Below are positions 1 to 7,686 of a stretch of 18,632 nucleotides of DNA, piece by piece. Every line of letters starts with the position of its first letter. Position 1 is the stretch's first letter. A model generated the notes under the pieces. It had not been told where the DNA came from. It did no database searches and saw only the letters and a list, made by a program, of their open reading frames with translations. Origin of the DNA: DASPTR01 sp041481365 (lineage in GTDB: Archaea > Thermoproteota > Bathyarchaeia > Bathyarchaeales > Bathycorpusculaceae); assembly GCA_041481365.1 (NCBI GenBank), contig JBGPBS010000026.1, positions 1-18,632 of the forward strand, in the 5' to 3' direction. The translations under genes and the position numbers were made by a program.

Positions 1-160
1 AATCCTTGATTAACATAGCCTTGTCATTCTTGTATGACAAACAGTCAAAGGGGCATGCGGCAACACATGCACCGCAACCGACACATTTTTCAGCGTCGAC
101 AACTTCTGCGCCTAATGATTCCTCGAAGCTGATTTTGCTGAGACTCTCTGTTACTGCCAT
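1..160 (-). CDS. Ferredoxin-domain protein, probable F420 hydrogenase/dehydrogenase beta-subunit (FrhB-like) family, 5' part only
   Basis: The gene begins at an ATG at 160 and runs off the left edge, so only about 53 N-terminal residues are visible. Residues about 27-40 carry a 4Fe-4S ferredoxin motif of the form CxGCGxCxxxCP. A short N-terminal leader (SFEESLGAEVVDAEKCVGCG) precedes it. That placement, one ferredoxin cluster right at the N-terminus, is typical of FrhB/FdhB-type proteins that pass electrons between F420 and iron-sulfur clusters, but other ferredoxin-fused proteins share it. A TATA-like element about 28 nt upstream suggests a leaderless transcript. The subfamily is inferred; the iron-sulfur domain is directly visible. 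Confidence 0.7.
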   Translation of the reverse strand, partial: MAVTESLSKISFEESLGAEVVDAEKCVGCGACVAACPFDCLSYKNDKAMLIKD

Positions 161-183
161 CAAGAGAAAAGTAATATGCAACG

Positions 184-192
184 TTAATAAGC
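184..192 (-). promoter_or_regulatory. TATA-like element for the ferredoxin-domain gene
   Basis: On the minus strand this reads GCTTATTAA. Its centre lies about 28 nt from the ATG at 160, the spacing expected when transcription starts at or just before the start codon. No Shine-Dalgarno sequence precedes that ATG. Confidence 0.4.
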
Positions 193-277
193 TTAAACTC
201 TCGGGGTAATGATTTGAGAAGGATCAGAGGATGGGTGAGACACCTTTGTTTTTCTCAATGAAGCAAACGCTGGTTTA

Positions 278-826
278 CTATTCATAAGGTAGTGTCATCA
301 TTAATACAACGAATTTGCGTTTTCCCTCTTGCGAAGGGTGTTTTTTTGTGAGTTCTTGAATTTCTTTGCCGGCTCCTTGGAGCGCTTCGGTTGCTTGTGT
401 TTTTGTTTCTTCTTCAAGGGGAAGAATGTTGATCTGGGCAGCTATCGGGTAGCTTTCGATGCTTTCAGGTCTTTCTTCTATGACACGGATGCTTTGATCT
501 ATAAACGCCATCAAGGCTCCGGCTAGACTGGCGGCAAGAGATGCTTTGTCAAGTGTTCGCAGCTTCGAGGCTAGACCGGCTTGCAGTTCTTGGTCTGTCA
601 TAGCAGTTTTGTAGTACTTTTCAATGATGTTGCGTTTTACTTCTGTACGGGACAGGGTTATCAGTTTTGAATCAAGCAGGATTCCCACGTGGCGGTGAAT
701 GTTAGGTTGGGAAAGTCCAATGCGGGTAGACAATTGCTTGATTGTCATGTGTTTCGTCATCAACAAGAGCAGGATTTGAAGTCTAACAGGATCCGATAAG
801 ACTCTGACGAGGCTGATTCTTCTCAT
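278..826 (-). CDS. ArsR-family winged-helix transcriptional regulator
   Basis: The N-terminal 75 residues form an ArsR-type helix-turn-helix: a LSDPVRLQILLLL opening helix, then an IGLSQPNIHRHV recognition helix and a LITLSRTEVKR wing. The remaining ~100 residues are charged and helical with no domain I recognise, so the ligand is unknown. I place the start at the ATG at 826 because GGAGG lies 6 nt upstream (833-837 on the plus strand). An in-frame ATG at 856 would add ten residues but has no ribosome-binding site. It is divergent from the TPR gene at 949 and shares its promoter region, so autoregulation and control of the TPR gene are plausible. Confidence 0.85.
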   Translation of the reverse strand: MRRISLVRVLSDPVRLQILLLLMTKHMTIKQLSTRIGLSQPNIHRHVGILLDSKLITLSRTEVKRNIIEKYYKTAMTDQELQAGLASKLRTLDKASLAASLAGALMAFIDQSIRVIEERPESIESYPIAAQINILPLEEETKTQATEALQGAGKEIQELTKKHPSQEGKRKFVVLMMTLPYE

Positions 827-893
827 TGCAGTCCTCCGAAGTGTTATTATGAGCATGTTGATATTAGTTTATCGATTGCCTTTGATGAAAACG

Positions 894-903
894 CTTAAAT
901 AAG
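894..903. promoter_or_regulatory. Palindromic TATA element between the ArsR and TPR genes
   Basis: CTTAAATAAG is a perfect palindrome, so it reads as a TATA box on both strands. It lies about 68 nt from the ArsR start (826) and about 46 nt from the TPR start (949). Two further palindromes flank it: ATCGAT at 871-876 and GAATCGATTC at 907-916. These are candidate operator sites for the regulator. Function is inferred from position and symmetry only. Confidence 0.5.
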
Positions 904-948
904 GCTGAATCGATTCGATATGGTGAAGGAAGTTTCGGAGCGATCACA

Positions 949-1659
949 ATGAACAGAAAGGTTGACCTCAAAACGTTTGAGAGAAAAATCGACGAAGAAG
1001 GGCTCGTCTGGGAAACGAAAGGGGAATTGGGCAAGGCATTGCAAGTTTACGATCGACTTTTGACGGAGGCAGATGCGCTTCCCAGTAAGAGCCAACCGGA
1101 AGCCAGCGAAAAAGATGCAATAGTTGCTTATTTGATTCTTAGGAAAGCTGGAATCCTAATGCAAACTGGAGACCTGGGACCGGGCGAGCACCTAATGCAG
1201 GAAGCCTTGTGCCATGCAGAAAGATCAGGCAATCCGACAGCTATTGGCAGAGCAAGACTCGGAATGGGCGTCTTCTATGGCACCACTAACAAATTCGAGG
1301 AAAGCGAGAAGTTTCTTGCAGAGGCTCTGGCATCATTTAGCAAATGCGATGATTATGATAGCAAACAAAGTGCTGGTTGGGCTCTTCTAAATCTGGGCGG
1401 GCTATTCATTAAACAAGGGAAATTGAGCCAATCCAAGGAGAAACTGGATGAAGCAATTAGATTGTTGAAGTCAATTGGGAACTGGGTGGGTGTCGCCTCG
1501 GCTTTCGAATTGAAAGCCAAGTATGATGCCGCCATGGGCGATAGTGCCTCGGCTCTAGAAGACCTGCAAAACGCGATTATGTTTTATGAAAAACAAGGCA
1601 TGAAGGAGAAGGCTGATTCCCTGAGAAAAAACACGAAAAACGTGAGCAATCAGGGTTAA
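949..1659 (+). CDS. TPR-repeat protein
   Basis: The 236-residue product is built of degenerate tetratricopeptide repeats. Examples are a LGKALQVYDRLLTEA-type helix near residue 28, GDLGPGEHLMQEALCHAE near 75, NKFEESEKFLAEALASF near 110, GKLSQSKEKLDEAIRLL near 155 and DSASALEDLQNAIMFYEKQG near 200. No signal peptide or membrane segment is visible, so it is probably a cytosolic scaffold. GGAG lies upstream of the ATG at workable spacing. It is divergent from the ArsR gene and may be its regulatory target. Ligand and pathway are unknown. Confidence 0.8.
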   Translation: MNRKVDLKTFERKIDEEGLVWETKGELGKALQVYDRLLTEADALPSKSQPEASEKDAIVAYLILRKAGILMQTGDLGPGEHLMQEALCHAERSGNPTAIGRARLGMGVFYGTTNKFEESEKFLAEALASFSKCDDYDSKQSAGWALLNLGGLFIKQGKLSQSKEKLDEAIRLLKSIGNWVGVASAFELKAKYDAAMGDSASALEDLQNAIMFYEKQGMKEKADSLRKNTKNVSNQG

Positions 1660-1675
1660 TTGCGAACTGCCAGAC

Positions 1676-1937
1676 TGATGGCCCCCCTAAAGGAGCGCCC
1701 TCTTGACTGTTCGGCGAAGCTGAAAAAATGGAGGGCCACTGGAACGTTGTAGGGGACAAAAGCCCTCAACGTTCCACCTCCCCCTTTATTTTTCACCGCT
1801 GAAAACTTCAGTTCTCACGAGAATTGACCAAGACTTCGCCCCATTGTGGAAGGCCTGAACTCAAGTGGGGACACCACATCGTGTGTGTTCAGGAAAGATT
1901 GGGGTATGGAAGCATAACTAGTGTCATGATCTACACT
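1676..1937. other. Structured intergenic region, possible non-coding RNA
   Basis: The 367-base gap between the TPR and ftr genes holds no convincing ORF but has a run of hairpins. One is at 1741-1775. A second is CAGTTCT/AGAATTG at 1809-1826, with one G-U pair. A third is nested: CCCCA (1839-1843) with TGGGG (1900-1904) enclosing CCTGAAC (1854-1860) with GTTCAGG (1887-1893). A fourth is AGTGT (1920-1924) with ACACT (1933-1937). I looked for RNase P, SRP and C/D-box signatures and found none, so the class is unknown. A TATA-like CTTAAGG lies near 1987-1993, ahead of ftr. Confidence 0.35.
1741..1796 (+). terminator. Strong hairpin plus T-rich tract downstream of the TPR gene
   Basis: GGAACGTTG (1741-1749) plus AGGG (1751-1754) pair perfectly with CCCT (1763-1766) plus CAACGTTCC (1767-1775). 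This gives 13 pairs with one bulged T and an 8-nt loop. A pyrimidine tract containing CTTTATTTTTC follows at about 1786-1796. It could end the TPR transcript, although hairpins are not required for archaeal termination. It may instead belong to a larger structured RNA continuing downstream. Confidence 0.45.
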
Positions 1938-2026
1938 CACCTAGTAAACTTGAAGCGACGAATATTGCATCGCCACCGCGAAGACTCTTAAGGAAGACGA
2001 AGAATTATTGAAATCGGGGCTTGGGT

Positions 2027-3037
2027 ATGTCACCGACAGAGACGGAGTCAGGATCTACCGCAAGCAAGAGTAAACTCAAAGTCACAGGTTATGATGACAA
2101 GGATCCGTTTGGACCATGTTTCATCGTAACGTCGCCAATGGGGAGCATTCTGAGAATTTCAGACACTTTTGCGGAAATGTTTTCCATGTGGGCGGGAAGA
2201 GTGTTGATAACTGCTGAGAGCGAGAAATGGGCGTTGACTGCTGCAAGAACGGCGACCGGCCTAGCGACGAGTGTGATTATGTCTCCTGCAGAAGCTGGAA
2301 TAGAAGGTGTTGTCCAAGCAAATGCGACGCCTGATGGTCGAACGGGGGTTTTGATTCAGATCTACAATCGCAGCAGGTTTGAACTGAAGAGTCAGATGAT
2401 ACTTCGTATCGGCCAGTGCATTATGACGTGCCCGACGGCCTCGGCCTTCGATGCTATGGTGAATGCGAAGAGAAAACTCAAGGTGGGCAGAAGCATAAGG
2501 CTATTCGGAGATGGATTCCAGAGGAAAGCCCTCGTTGGAACTAGAAAAGCGTGGAAGATCCCCGTTATGGAAGGCGACTTTATAGTGGAAGACTCGTTCG
2601 GCGCATCCGAAGCTGTCGCTGGCGGAAACTTCCTGATATTGGCCAGGGACAGGTCTTCAGGGCTGAAAGCGGCAGAAGAAGGCGTTGAAGCGATAAGAGC
2701 CAAGGCGCAAGAAGTTATTTTGCCTTTTCCGGATGGAATCTGCCGTTCAGGGTCGAAGGCTGGCTCGCTGAAATATAAGCTCAAAGCATCCACGAATCAT
2801 CCTTTCTGTCCCACGTTGAGGGCGCTTGTGGCAGACACGCAGGTTCCGGAGAACGTAAACTGCGTGTACGAAATCGTCATCAACGGGTTAAGTGTCGATG
2901 CTGTCAAAAGAGCTATGGCCGCGGGTGTTCAAGCGGCGGCGAACGTTTCGGGCGTTGTAAGAATTTCAGCTGGCAACTACAGCGGGAAAATAGGGCCGTT
3001 CAAGGCGTTTTTGAAAGACTCTCTGGATTCGGCTTAG
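2027..3037 (+). CDS. ftr: Formylmethanofuran:tetrahydromethanopterin N-formyltransferase (Ftr)
   Basis: Ftr moves the formyl group from formylmethanofuran to H4MPT, the second step of the archaeal C1 branch used in CO2 reduction and, in reverse, in C1 oxidation. Family hallmarks are ARVLITAESEKWA, ATGLATSVIMSPAEAGIEG, a RIGQCIMTCPTASAFDAM stretch, VMEGDFIVEDSFG, VAGGNFLILA and the C-terminal CVYEIVINGLSVDAVKRAM. I start at the ATG at 2027; a TTG six bases upstream is also in frame. Compared with classical Ftr (about 297 residues, beginning close to the DTFAEMF motif), this protein has roughly 38 extra N-terminal residues. An internal ATG at 2138 would give the classical length but lacks a ribosome-binding site. 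It is a single gene here, with no fmd/fwd or mch neighbour. Confidence 0.93.
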   Translation: MSPTETESGSTASKSKLKVTGYDDKDPFGPCFIVTSPMGSILRISDTFAEMFSMWAGRVLITAESEKWALTAARTATGLATSVIMSPAEAGIEGVVQANATPDGRTGVLIQIYNRSRFELKSQMILRIGQCIMTCPTASAFDAMVNAKRKLKVGRSIRLFGDGFQRKALVGTRKAWKIPVMEGDFIVEDSFGASEAVAGGNFLILARDRSSGLKAAEEGVEAIRAKAQEVILPFPDGICRSGSKAGSLKYKLKASTNHPFCPTLRALVADTQVPENVNCVYEIVINGLSVDAVKRAMAAGVQAAANVSGVVRISAGNYSGKIGPFKAFLKDSLDSA

Positions 3038-3109
3038 CTTCTTTCCCAAATCATTTATTTGGTTCCTCACAATGTAACCTTGAACCATAACCGATTATCG
3101 TGAACTCAG

Positions 3110-4372
3110 TTGAGCGCTCCTAGGAAGACTTCGTTAGAACTGTTCAGGCTGAGGAAGACGTTGAATACGCTGGCGACTAAAGAGGGCCGCGGGACCGAGC
3201 TTGTTTCAGTTTACGTTCCACATGGCAAGCAGATAAGCGACGTCTTGAATACGCTCAGGGACGAGTATGGTACCGCGTCGAACATAAAGTCCACCACGAC
3301 ACGCAAGAACGTTATGGACGCCATCGTGAAGGTTCAGCAGAGACTCAAACTCTTCAAGGAACCGCCGGAAAACGGGCTCGTAATATTTTGTGGTGCAATC
3401 CCCCAGAATGGTCCAGGAAGCGAGAGGATAGAGACCTACGTGATCGTGCCGCCTGAGCCGATTCACATCTACCTCTACAGGTGTGATGCGCGTTTTCACA
3501 CTGAGCACCTGCAGGAGATGCTTAGAGAAAAGGAGACGTACGGCATACTTCTCATAGACGCTTCAGAGGCCACGCTTGCAACGCTTCAGGGAAGAAGACT
3601 TGAGATAGTGATGAATTTGACGTCAGGAGTGCCTGGAAAAACGCGTGCAGGCGGACAGTCAGCCCGAAGGTATGAGCGGCTCAGGGATATGAGGCTTCAA
3701 GAGTATTTCACGCGTGTGGGGCGTCATGCGAATGAGGCTTTTCTTCCGATCGAGAACCTTAAAGGTTTGATCTTAGGCGGTCCAGGACCTACGAAGTATG
3801 ATTTCGAGAAGGGTGATCACTTGAACTATATGCTGAAGGATAAGATCCTGGACGTGATCGACACTTCTTACGTGGAGGAGCAGGGCGTGAAGGAAATCGT
3901 TGAGAAGGCTCCTGAAATAATGCGCAAGATTCGCTATATTGAAGAAAAGAAGCTGATGCAGCAGTTTCTCTACGAGATTGGGCATGACACCGGATTGGTG
4001 ACGTACGGCGAAGAAGAGGTTCGGAGAGCCCTGCAAAATGGTTCCGTCAGAATACTGCTGCTTTCTGACGATTTGGACAAGGTGCGAGTGACGCTGAAAT
4101 GCAACGCTTGTGGGTATCAGGAGCAGCAGACATTGAAGACTCAGATGCTTATAGGCCTTGAGCAAAGCCTATCGGGAAAACCCTGCCCGAAATGCAAAGC
4201 GCCGGCGCTGGGAGTTGCCGAAACCCAAGACGTAGTAGAAGACTTTGCCCAGTTGGCCGAATACACCAACGCAGAGGTCGAGATGATATCTGGCGAAAGT
4301 GAAGAAGGCCAGATGCTCAAAAACTCCTTCGGCGGAGTAGTCGCGATACTGCGCTTCAAAGCCCAAGGCTAG
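3110..4372 (+). CDS. prf1: Peptide chain release factor aRF1 (eRF1-type)
   Basis: aRF1 reads all three stop codons and triggers peptide release. The 420-residue product has every diagnostic element: NIKS at 58-61 and Y-x-C-x3-F at 123-129 in the stop-codon recognition domain, the catalytic GGQ at 181-183 in GGQSARRYERLR, and a C-terminal zinc-binding insert with cysteine pairs at 331/334 and 359/362. The start must be the TTG at 3110 or later: an in-frame TGA lies only three codons upstream and there is no early in-frame ATG or GTG. No Shine-Dalgarno precedes it. A TATA-like ATTTATTTG lies near 3053-3061. Its stop overlaps the stop of the convergent DUF167 gene within the tetranucleotide CTAG. 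Confidence 0.97.
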   Translation: MSAPRKTSLELFRLRKTLNTLATKEGRGTELVSVYVPHGKQISDVLNTLRDEYGTASNIKSTTTRKNVMDAIVKVQQRLKLFKEPPENGLVIFCGAIPQNGPGSERIETYVIVPPEPIHIYLYRCDARFHTEHLQEMLREKETYGILLIDASEATLATLQGRRLEIVMNLTSGVPGKTRAGGQSARRYERLRDMRLQEYFTRVGRHANEAFLPIENLKGLILGGPGPTKYDFEKGDHLNYMLKDKILDVIDTSYVEEQGVKEIVEKAPEIMRKIRYIEEKKLMQQFLYEIGHDTGLVTYGEEEVRRALQNGSVRILLLSDDLDKVRVTLKCNACGYQEQQTLKTQMLIGLEQSLSGKPCPKCKAPALGVAETQDVVEDFAQLAEYTNAEVEMISGESEEGQMLKNSFGGVVAILRFKAQG

Positions 4373-4659
4373 ACTTGTGAGCCCTGCAGGACGGGCTCAA
4401 CATCGCTTTTCTTTGCATCCCTTATGAGCAGCTTTTTCTGTCTGGAAGAAAACCCGGAGACGATCTCCACTCTTTTGCGAAAGAGCTTGGAAAGCTCCTT
4501 GGTTATTTCCTTGTTAACTTTGCCTTTGACTGGTTCTTTCCGACAAAAAACGGTGATCTCGTCTCCTTCAGCCACAAGTCTGAAGGTTTTACACCTCGGT
4601 TTCACGAGGACTTCGAGGATCAAACCGTCCTTCGTCTCGAAAGCGTTCACGTGCCTCAC
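4369..4659 (-). CDS. DUF167 / YggU-family protein (UPF0235)
   Basis: The sequence matches the DUF167 pattern: LEVLVKPRCKTFRL, a KGKVNKEITKELSKLF segment and VEIVSGFSSRQKKLLI. This is a small alpha/beta protein of about 100 residues, widespread but of unknown function. Two starts are possible. A GTG at 4659 gives 96 residues, the usual family length, with a TATA-like CTATATCC about 45 nt upstream (4700-4707). An ATG at 4752 gives 127 residues, but its first 30 do not resemble the family and would leave only two bases to the divergent aminotransferase start. I prefer the GTG. It converges on aRF1 with a 4-bp stop-codon overlap. Confidence 0.8.
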   Translation of the reverse strand: MRHVNAFETKDGLILEVLVKPRCKTFRLVAEGDEITVFCRKEPVKGKVNKEITKELSKLFRKRVEIVSGFSSRQKKLLIRDAKKSDVEPVLQGSQV

Positions 4660-4754
4660 CCGAATACGCGCATCTGACCCAAGTGCGTTCAAAGGTGAGG
4701 GGATATAGAAAAAGATAAGGGTCAAACCTGATCTAGCTTGCTCAGGCGTCATCG

Positions 4755-5876
4755 ATGAAGCATCACTCGGCTTATTTGGACTGGTTCGGTCGCGTGGAAA
4801 AGGCAAAATACGATTTTAGGTCAAGCGGCCTGGCACGTTTTAGTTACAGGTTGAATCTGGGTGATGTTGACCTAAGCGTCAGCTATTCACGCGGCAACCC
4901 TGAGACAGCTAGGCTGTTGGCTCAAAGATACGGCGTGAAACATGAAAACGTTTTCATTTCAAGCGAAGGCGCGTCAGGCCAGAACGCGCGAATAATCAGA
5001 ATCTTGGCAGAAAGGAACAGGAAGAAAAACGAGGCCATCGTGGAATATCCAACTTATGAGCCGTTGTTAAGGCAGGTTCAGAAGCATTTCCCGAAATTGA
5101 GAAGACTAGAAAGGAGACCTGAGGAATCCTACGTGCTTGATGCTGATGAGCTTCGGAAAACTGCCTCGCCGGTTACAGGATTGCTCGTGTTGACTAATCC
5201 ACACGCGCCAAGCGGCGCAATATCAGGCCGCGACGAACTCAAGGCCATATGTGAAGTGGCAGATGAATTCGGCTTTTTCGTCTTGTGCGATGAAATATAC
5301 GCGGAATTCGAACGGGATGCAGTGCCCACGGTTTTCTCAGTTGACCCGAATCATGGCATAGTCACGTCGAGCTTCACGAAAGCTTACGGTCTCGGAGGAC
5401 TGAAACTCGGGACAGCATTAGCCGACGAAGAGTTGGTGGGAGAACTCTACTCGGACGTGCTGTACACGATTGGCAACAGTTCAAACTTGGTGGAACTGGT
5501 CGCCGCGGAACTGTTGACAAAGGGCACAGAAAGCATCAAAGAGCATAAGGAAAAGTGGGTTCGATTGAAACGGGAGACTGAGGAATTGCTGAGACAAAAA
5601 GGGCTTGAATATTTCCCGAACAGAATCAGCGTTACTTATTGGGTGAAGCTTCCGATCGAAGACACTTACAAGTGGATAAACTACCATGCGCTTCCTGCTT
5701 ATGGCTTGGCGCCTGTGCCGGGAACCTTTTTCCTGTTCAAGAACGGCTATCAAATCGCAAAGTCAAAGATGATCAGACTTGGCCTCGGCAACATTGATCC
5801 GGACAAGTCAGACCTTGCAGAAGCTTTTGACGTTCTGGAAAAAGCAATCAAGACTTGGCCACCGAAACACCGCTGA
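4755..5876 (+). CDS. PLP-dependent aminotransferase, class I/II (fold type I)
   Basis: The 373-residue protein carries the fold-type-I PLP signature: Asn148 in NPHAPSG, Asp179 in CDEIYAEF for the pyridine nitrogen, and the Schiff-base lysine Lys209 in SSFTKAYGLGGLKLG. SRGNPETARLLAQRYGV near 45-62 and EYPTYEPLL near 97 fit the aspartate/aromatic aminotransferase superfamily (subgroup I-gamma-like). Substrate specificity cannot be read from the sequence, and no pathway genes adjoin it. The ATG at 4755 has no clear Shine-Dalgarno. A TATA-like GATATAG lies near 4699-4705, in the interval shared with the divergent DUF167 gene. Confidence 0.9.
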   Translation: MKHHSAYLDWFGRVEKAKYDFRSSGLARFSYRLNLGDVDLSVSYSRGNPETARLLAQRYGVKHENVFISSEGASGQNARIIRILAERNRKKNEAIVEYPTYEPLLRQVQKHFPKLRRLERRPEESYVLDADELRKTASPVTGLLVLTNPHAPSGAISGRDELKAICEVADEFGFFVLCDEIYAEFERDAVPTVFSVDPNHGIVTSSFTKAYGLGGLKLGTALADEELVGELYSDVLYTIGNSSNLVELVAAELLTKGTESIKEHKEKWVRLKRETEELLRQKGLEYFPNRISVTYWVKLPIEDTYKWINYHALPAYGLAPVPGTFFLFKNGYQIAKSKMIRLGLGNIDPDKSDLAEAFDVLEKAIKTWPPKHR

Positions 5877-5951
5877 CTTCAACGCGCCAAAAGAATAAAG
5901 CTTCGCGCTCCATTTCTACGTTAAGCTCGGCATAAGCGGACGTGATTCAGG

Positions 5952-7178
5952 ATGTCTCGGTCAACAGTCTACACGCGATTCCTCTCAACTGGTGCTCTGT
6001 TTAAAGCCTTCAACCGAGACATTTGGCTGATCTGCCTCTCCAACGTGATAGGAGCCTTCGGAGAGGCCCTGTACTTTTGGGTTTTCCCCATATACATTGG
6101 ACAGCTGCAGGCAAACCCCGTACAGCTTGGGCTAGTTTTTTCCGCCCTTTATGGCGCTTCGGCTCTAATGCTCCTTCCTGGAGGTCTGCTTGCTGACCGA
6201 TTCGACCGGAAGAAAATCCTGATTCTAGCTTGGACCCCGTGGGTTTTTGCTCCTTTACTTTATTCTTTCGCACAGAACTGGGTGCAGCTGATTCCTGGAG
6301 CCGTCTTCTGGGGAATATCGATGATCGGCGTGCCCGCCGTGAACGCCTACATAATCACTTCCATCAGCGACAAAAAGAACCTGGCGTTTGTTCTCTCATT
6401 CGTCTGGGCCAGCTATTCCTTCAGCTACATTTTTGCCCCAGCCATCGGCGCCTCCCTAGCATTAGCCATCGGAATGCGCTGGGTGCTTCGACTAGCTGCT
6501 GTATTCTGCGGTGTAGCCACAGGCGTCTTCCTTTTCATCCACAGCCAGCATCCCCAGAAGGATGAGCGGACTGCGGAGCTAGCGAAGGTCAGGGGCACGC
6601 CGATGGTTCGATCTAAGCTTTCGGCTGAAGAGAAGAAGCTGTGCCGGCGGATGCTGGTTTGGTCAGCATTCCTCACTGCGACGACCTTTTCTGTAACGGT
6701 TGCCCGACCTTTTGTCCCGACGTTTCTTGACAAACAGTTGGGCCTGAACGAATTCTACGTCGGATTATTCGGTTCAATCAGTTATGCTGGTATGACGCTG
6801 ATAGGCATTGGAACGGGAAGGCTGGGAGACAAAGGGCGGAGATCAAACGCGATCGGCCTGTGTTTGGCTCTCTATGCATGCTCTATGATACCCATTCTTC
6901 TGATCCGAGAGACGAGCGCGTTGATGCTGGCCGCGTTCCTCTTCAGCAGTTCCCTGGTGATCGGTTCCCTCGTAAGCTCTTACGTCGGCACAATTGCCCC
7001 TGCGAGCAGGCGTGGTTTTTGGGTTTCCATTCCCCAGACTATGAGTCTAATGGCGTCTGTTCTGGCGCCCTTCGTTGGCGGCTACCTCTACACTCAATCA
7101 CCATACTATGCGCTCGTTGCTTCCGTCATTCCGATGCCCTTGTTGGCGTTGATCGCAATTACAAAGCTGAAAGAGTAG
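5952..7178 (+). CDS. Major facilitator superfamily transporter
   Basis: This 408-residue integral membrane protein has about twelve hydrophobic segments in two halves, separated by a charged loop near residues 200-230 (HPQKDERTAELAK to SAEEKKLCRR). The MFS motif A appears after TM2 as LPGGLLADRFDRKK and, degenerate, in the second half as GRLGDKGRRSNAIG. This is a proton- or gradient-driven small-molecule carrier, most like drug/efflux-type MFS members, but the substrate cannot be predicted. AATAAAGC near 5893-5900 could be its TATA element. It lies 75 nt after the aminotransferase on the same strand, so a functional link is possible but unproven. Confidence 0.9.
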   Translation: MSRSTVYTRFLSTGALFKAFNRDIWLICLSNVIGAFGEALYFWVFPIYIGQLQANPVQLGLVFSALYGASALMLLPGGLLADRFDRKKILILAWTPWVFAPLLYSFAQNWVQLIPGAVFWGISMIGVPAVNAYIITSISDKKNLAFVLSFVWASYSFSYIFAPAIGASLALAIGMRWVLRLAAVFCGVATGVFLFIHSQHPQKDERTAELAKVRGTPMVRSKLSAEEKKLCRRMLVWSAFLTATTFSVTVARPFVPTFLDKQLGLNEFYVGLFGSISYAGMTLIGIGTGRLGDKGRRSNAIGLCLALYACSMIPILLIRETSALMLAAFLFSSSLVIGSLVSSYVGTIAPASRRGFWVSIPQTMSLMASVLAPFVGGYLYTQSPYYALVASVIPMPLLALIAITKLKE

Positions 7179-7686
7179 TTTCATGGAGAAACGAAGCGCG
7201 TTCGTCGAGCAGATCCCCAAACCCTCGCAGATGTGAACTGTGAATTCGGATTCTGGCTTCTTAAAACAAATATGCAGAAAAATGCTTTTCACGAATGGGT
7301 ATGTAGTTTGAAGACTGATAACAAAATGAATCCAAAGGCAAAGAACTCTGGTTCCTTAACAAGAGAATTGAAGGATCCGAAGATAGAAGCCGGGAAGCCA
7401 CTGTATCTGTTCCGCTACGAATAAACGAGCGAACAGAGAAAGATTCGATTCCGGATCTGACCAGCGCATGCACTGGGGAGCCAAGACATGCCGCTGTGGA
7501 TAGCCAAACGAGGGGAACCAGAGACGAATCTGCTTCTTCAGGAAAGACAACCTGAATTCTGAGAGCCTATTATTGTGGCGCTGTAGTTACACATCCTTAT
7601 AAGGCAAGATTCGAAAATAAGGGCTTGGCGAGTATACGCTGGAACATGTGTGATAGGGCCACTAGGGCAGGCGGGTTTAGTTAGGC
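7179..7686. other. Gene-poor interval between the MFS and peroxiredoxin genes
   Basis: Apart from the tiny ORF at 7326-7424, I see no gene in these 508 bases. A TATA-like CTTAAAAC lies at about 7259-7266. CTTATAAGG lies near 7594-7602, a possible promoter for the peroxiredoxin with a leader of roughly 65 nt. Confidence 0.4.
7326..7424 (+). CDS. Very small protein with C-terminal KPxYLxRYE motif
   Basis: This 32-residue ORF ends in GKPLYLFRYE. The separate small ORF at 8278-8457 ends in SKPIYLVRYE. Both stop immediately after the Glu, and the two stretches differ mostly at synonymous or conservative positions, which argues for selection on protein. The frame is open further upstream (an ATG at 7272 would give 50 residues), so the true start is uncertain. 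It may be a shortened paralogue. No function is known to me. Confidence 0.4.
   Translation: MNPKAKNSGSLTRELKDPKIEAGKPLYLFRYE

Noticed and set aside
880..910. C/D-box sRNA (TGATGA followed by CTGA)
   Set aside because: The boxes are too close and overlap the divergent promoter; the first base of box C does not fit.
1676..1937. RNase P RNA or SRP RNA
   Set aside because: None of the conserved core words of either RNA could be found, and the region is too short for a complete copy.
6230..6565. 111-codon ORF inside the MFS gene
   Set aside because: It is a shifted frame within a clearly coding transporter, with no family features.
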